This document shows positions 61,273 to 64,000 of a stretch of 64,000 bases of DNA, one piece after another. The DNA lies in assembly GCA_009192285.1 (NCBI GenBank), contig WBVU01000018.1, positions 62,001-126,000 of the forward strand, in the 5' to 3' direction. This DNA is from Morchella semilibera. Taxonomy: Eukaryota > Ascomycota > Pezizomycetes > Pezizales > Morchellaceae. Positions within the stretch are counted from its first letter, which is position 1, and each line of letters opens with the position of its first letter. The notes beneath the pieces were generated by a model that worked only from the letters and a program-made list of their open reading frames with translations, was not told where the DNA came from and made no database searches. The position numbers and the translations under genes are program-made.

Positions 61273-62542
61273 CGTGCAGGGGTGGCCTGCTTGGCAATGT
61301 CCCGGAACATTTTGGCACGTGCCATTCCGGGCAAGATCCCTGCATCCGGAACGTTCTGAATTCTGCGCCGCGAAACCTGTGAAATACTTTGACCGCTCTG
61401 CGTTCTTGTCTTCTCCCCATGTGGCCCCAGTACTTGACCGTCACCTCTACAAATTTACATCTCATGCCAAGCATGTAGAATGTAGAATTATCAGCCACAA
61501 CATCAAGCAGCACTCATCTCCTTCCCCTCTTTCCATTGCACCCACTACAAATAAAATGTAATGGATTCAGATGGTTTGGTCATCCCTTTGTCAATGACAC
61601 TTGGAACTACTTATTCAGAGTAGAATATTGTTCATTCCTTTCTGTGCACCACAATGACATATGATATAACACCCATATTATCATCGAAACCCTGAGTGAG
61701 TCGACGGACGGCGACGTCGTCGTCGACAACGATAATCTTAATTGACGGTGGACGCCGTTGTCGTTGCCGTTGTCGACAACTGACATCATCATCAGCTTAG
61801 GCCGACCGACGTTGATCTTTGTTAACCATTGAGCCTATCCTCATCCTCATCCTCACCCTCATCCTCACCCTCATCCTCACCTACATGTATTGCTGGATGC
61901 CTCAATTTCGTCCAAGGAATTGAGCTGTGTTTATTCATCTTCATTGAAGCCTTGACCTCCATGGTGTTAAATTAGCTGTTACCTCTCTTTAATCCTCAGT
62001 TCCTCACACCCCTACTCCTCCTACCCCCTACCTATCTAATCTGTCCCTATCTAATCTCATCTATTCTATCCGTATCTTGCTCACTCATAAATCTCTCATC
62101 TCCAACAAATACCACTAACCGCCCTGTTGTGTCATTTGGTGGTTCCATTTTGTAGCTAGGCCTTGCAAAGAGGCTCTGTTTTGTTTCATTCTGTTCCTCC
62201 ACTGATTGAGTGTCCTTCGAAACACAACCACTCGTCACTGCCCAGAAACGGGGAGGGTAAGAAAGTAATCGAAGACTGTGATCCTGCAACCGCTCGCAAC
62301 CACAAAAAAGAACTCCCATCCATCTCTCGCCGAAAAAATCAATCACGAGAAGGGTAGAAAAAGAAAAGAGAAAGAAAGAAAAAGAAGAAGAAGTAGAAGA
62401 AGAAGAAGAAGGGCCACTTGACAGCCACTCACAAATCGTCCCCCTCCCATTCACCGGCCGAATCACCTCCTCTCCCACTAACTCGCTTCACGACCCTCTC
62501 CTGCATCTCCTCCGCCGTCCACCTACTTCTCCTCCTATAAAA
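61273..62542. other. Intergenic and probable tem1 leader
   Basis: The stretch contains GAC/GTC-rich palindromic sequence at 61695-61780, a CCTCAT hexamer repeat at 61840-61882 and a GAAGAA purine tract at 62365-62411 shortly upstream of the GTPase start, probably in its leader. TACATGTA occurs near 61881. No separate gene is supported. Confidence 0.55.
61840..61882. repeat. (CCTCAT/CCTCAC)n hexamer repeat
   Basis: About seven tandem six-base units, alternating CCTCAT and CCTCAC. Confidence 0.9.
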
Positions 62543-63694
62543 ATGACAACCACTCCTCCACCCCCCGAGAACAACGGCTCTCTTCCTTCCCACATCGACA
62601 TAGACGTAGCTGCTACACCCCGACAGGAGCACTATACTTCTTCCGACCCTTCATTAATCATCTCACCCCAGGCACCAAACTCGCCCTCGCGCGCAATAGG
62701 CGACGAACGGAACTCGAGCACCCCTCCCCTCTCTCAGTCACAGCTCTACGGTAACGGCGGTGGAATGAACAACTTTTCTTCGGCCGCTGCAGCGGCTGGT
62801 GGTCAAGGGGCGGAGGCCAAGCGGAACAGCGTGGTCATCAAGGTGGGGATGGTGGGGGATGCGCAGATTGGAAAGACGAGTCTGATGGTAAAGTACGTAG
62901 AGGGTAGTTTCGATGAAGACTATATCCAGACTCTTGGTTTGTCCCCTCTCCTCCTACACCCTTCCACTCTTGACAGCTGGCACGAGAATTGTTGTTTCCT
63001 GGGGAATCCAAAACTTCCCCTATCCTTAGCCCTACTAATTTGCTATACTCACTCTGTACTCCTTCCCCCCCCTGTTTGGTGCTAGGCTGACGATCATATA
63101 AAACGGTAGGTGTAAATTTCATGGAAAAGACGATATCCATTCGTAACACGGAGATCACATTCTCAATTTGGGATCTCGGCGGCCAACGGGAATTCGTCAA
63201 CATGCTACCACTCGTATGCAACGACGCCGTCGCGATCCTGTTTATGTTCGACCTGACGCGGAAAAGCACTCTCAATAGCATCAAGGAGTGGTACCGACAG
63301 GCTCGGGGATTCAATAAGGTAGGCTTTCCTTGGTGGATTCGGACGTGGGCCGGTTAGCTAATTGCATCAATTAGACTGCGATCCCGTTCCTGGTAGGAAC
63401 AAAGTACGACCACTTTGTAAACTTTCCGAGAGAAGACCAGGAAGAGATCTCGAAGCAGGCAAGGAAATTCGCCAGGGCGATGAAGGCGTCCTTGATCTTT
63501 TCGAGCACGAGTCACAGTATCAACGTGCAGAAGGTTTTTACCCGCTTCCCTATTTGTGTTATTTTCCTGTGTCGCTAACATACACGACCGGATAGATCTT
63601 TAAAATCGTTCTGTCGAAGGCATTTGACCTGAAATGCACCATACCGGAGATTGAACACGTCGGGGAGCCATTGCTACTGTATCAGGATGTGTAG
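62543..63694 (+). CDS. Septation GTPase of the Tem1/Spg1 family
   Basis: Ras-like small GTPase at the top of the septation/mitotic exit network, acting at the spindle pole body. Exons 62543-62936, 63110-63318, 63375-63533 and 63596-63694 give 286 aa. G-box motifs: [21 protein letters not shown] (P-loop), [11 protein letters not shown] (switch I), WDLGGQREF (switch II, with the Gly-Gly-Gln typical of Spg1/Tem1 rather than the Ras Ala-Gly-Gln), GTKYDHF (guanine specificity) and [13 protein letters not shown]. There is no C-terminal prenylation Cys, as expected for this family. A Pro/Ser/Ala-rich N-terminal extension of about 95 residues precedes the core and is of unknown role. Intron 1 is long (173 bp) for this window. 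Confidence 0.93.
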
Positions 63695-64000
63695 TAAACT
63701 CACACACCTGCAAATATCACCACTGTAACAGGAACTGGGCTACGGGAAATGAAAGAATGAGGTTTGAATGAATTGGAGCAGACACGAAAATGAAGATGAC
63801 AGGTCAGGAATATATTAGCACGCATATCTCTATCTCACTACAATAAGTTCATTGGTTTAGGGGAATGGGGTGTGCTACCTGGTGGCTCCGGGAATGGGCG
63901 TATGAAGGGTTTCTTGTTTCTTGTTTTTGTTTTTTTTTCCTCTCTTCTTTCTGGGTATTAGTTTTCTCCGTTTTTTTCTTTTCAATTCCCTATTTCTGTT
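63695..64000. other. 3' flank of the septation GTPase
   Basis: AT-rich downstream sequence with TTGTTT and T-run tracts near 63916-63940; no gene is visible before the window ends. Confidence 0.6.

Overview
The window is nuclear DNA of a filamentous ascomycete (Pezizomycotina). The evidence is short GT-AG introns of about 46-100 bp with CTRAY-type branch sites, and fungus-specific genes: PalH, a Tem1/Spg1 GTPase, a Ppo oxygenase, an AA9 polysaccharide monooxygenase and a CAP10-type glycosyltransferase. I cannot name the genus. Gene density is low, and the spacers are AT-rich and full of simple repeats.

Layout. 0.3-6.2 kb: a sugar/inositol transporter and an ankyrin-repeat protein with a CorA-like membrane tail, both on the minus strand. 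9.9-11.1 kb: pseudouridine-5'-phosphate glycosidase (minus). 11.8 kb: tRNA-Gln(CUG). 13.7-14.9 kb: a secreted protein whose mature form would begin with His, resembling a copper monooxygenase (minus). 21.1-26.2 kb: three GC-rich minus-strand loci (GT90 glycosyltransferase, AA9 LPMO, an unrecognised alanine-rich protein), each with at least one reading-frame disruption in an otherwise good gene. 26.6 kb: a second tRNA-Gln(CUG). 26.7-44.2 kb: a 17.5-kb near gene desert with one small Cys-rich gene, two MITE-like elements and a foldback hairpin. 44.2-46 kb: secreted alkaline phosphatase (plus). 46-52 kb: a spacer with a Tc1/mariner relic and a second foldback hairpin. 52-55.7 kb: a bifunctional Ppo fatty-acid oxygenase (plus). 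56.8-58.7 kb: the ambient-pH sensor PalH (minus). 60.5-61.3 kb: a fragmentary protein with an aspartic-protease-like DSGS motif (minus). 62.5-63.7 kb: a Tem1/Spg1 septation GTPase (plus).

Working together: no obvious biosynthetic cluster is present. The genes suggest plant or fungal wall degradation (two LPMO-type proteins, sugar uptake), phosphate scavenging and pH sensing (alkaline phosphatase, PalH), oxylipin signalling (Ppo) and nucleoside salvage (PsuG). The most unusual signals are non-coding. The palindrome TACATGTA occurs about 40 times, all outside the exons I modelled. Two unlinked sites carry paired AACCCTAACC boxes 21-22 bp apart. Three long foldback hairpins are present, two of them sharing GGGGTAAGT in their stems.
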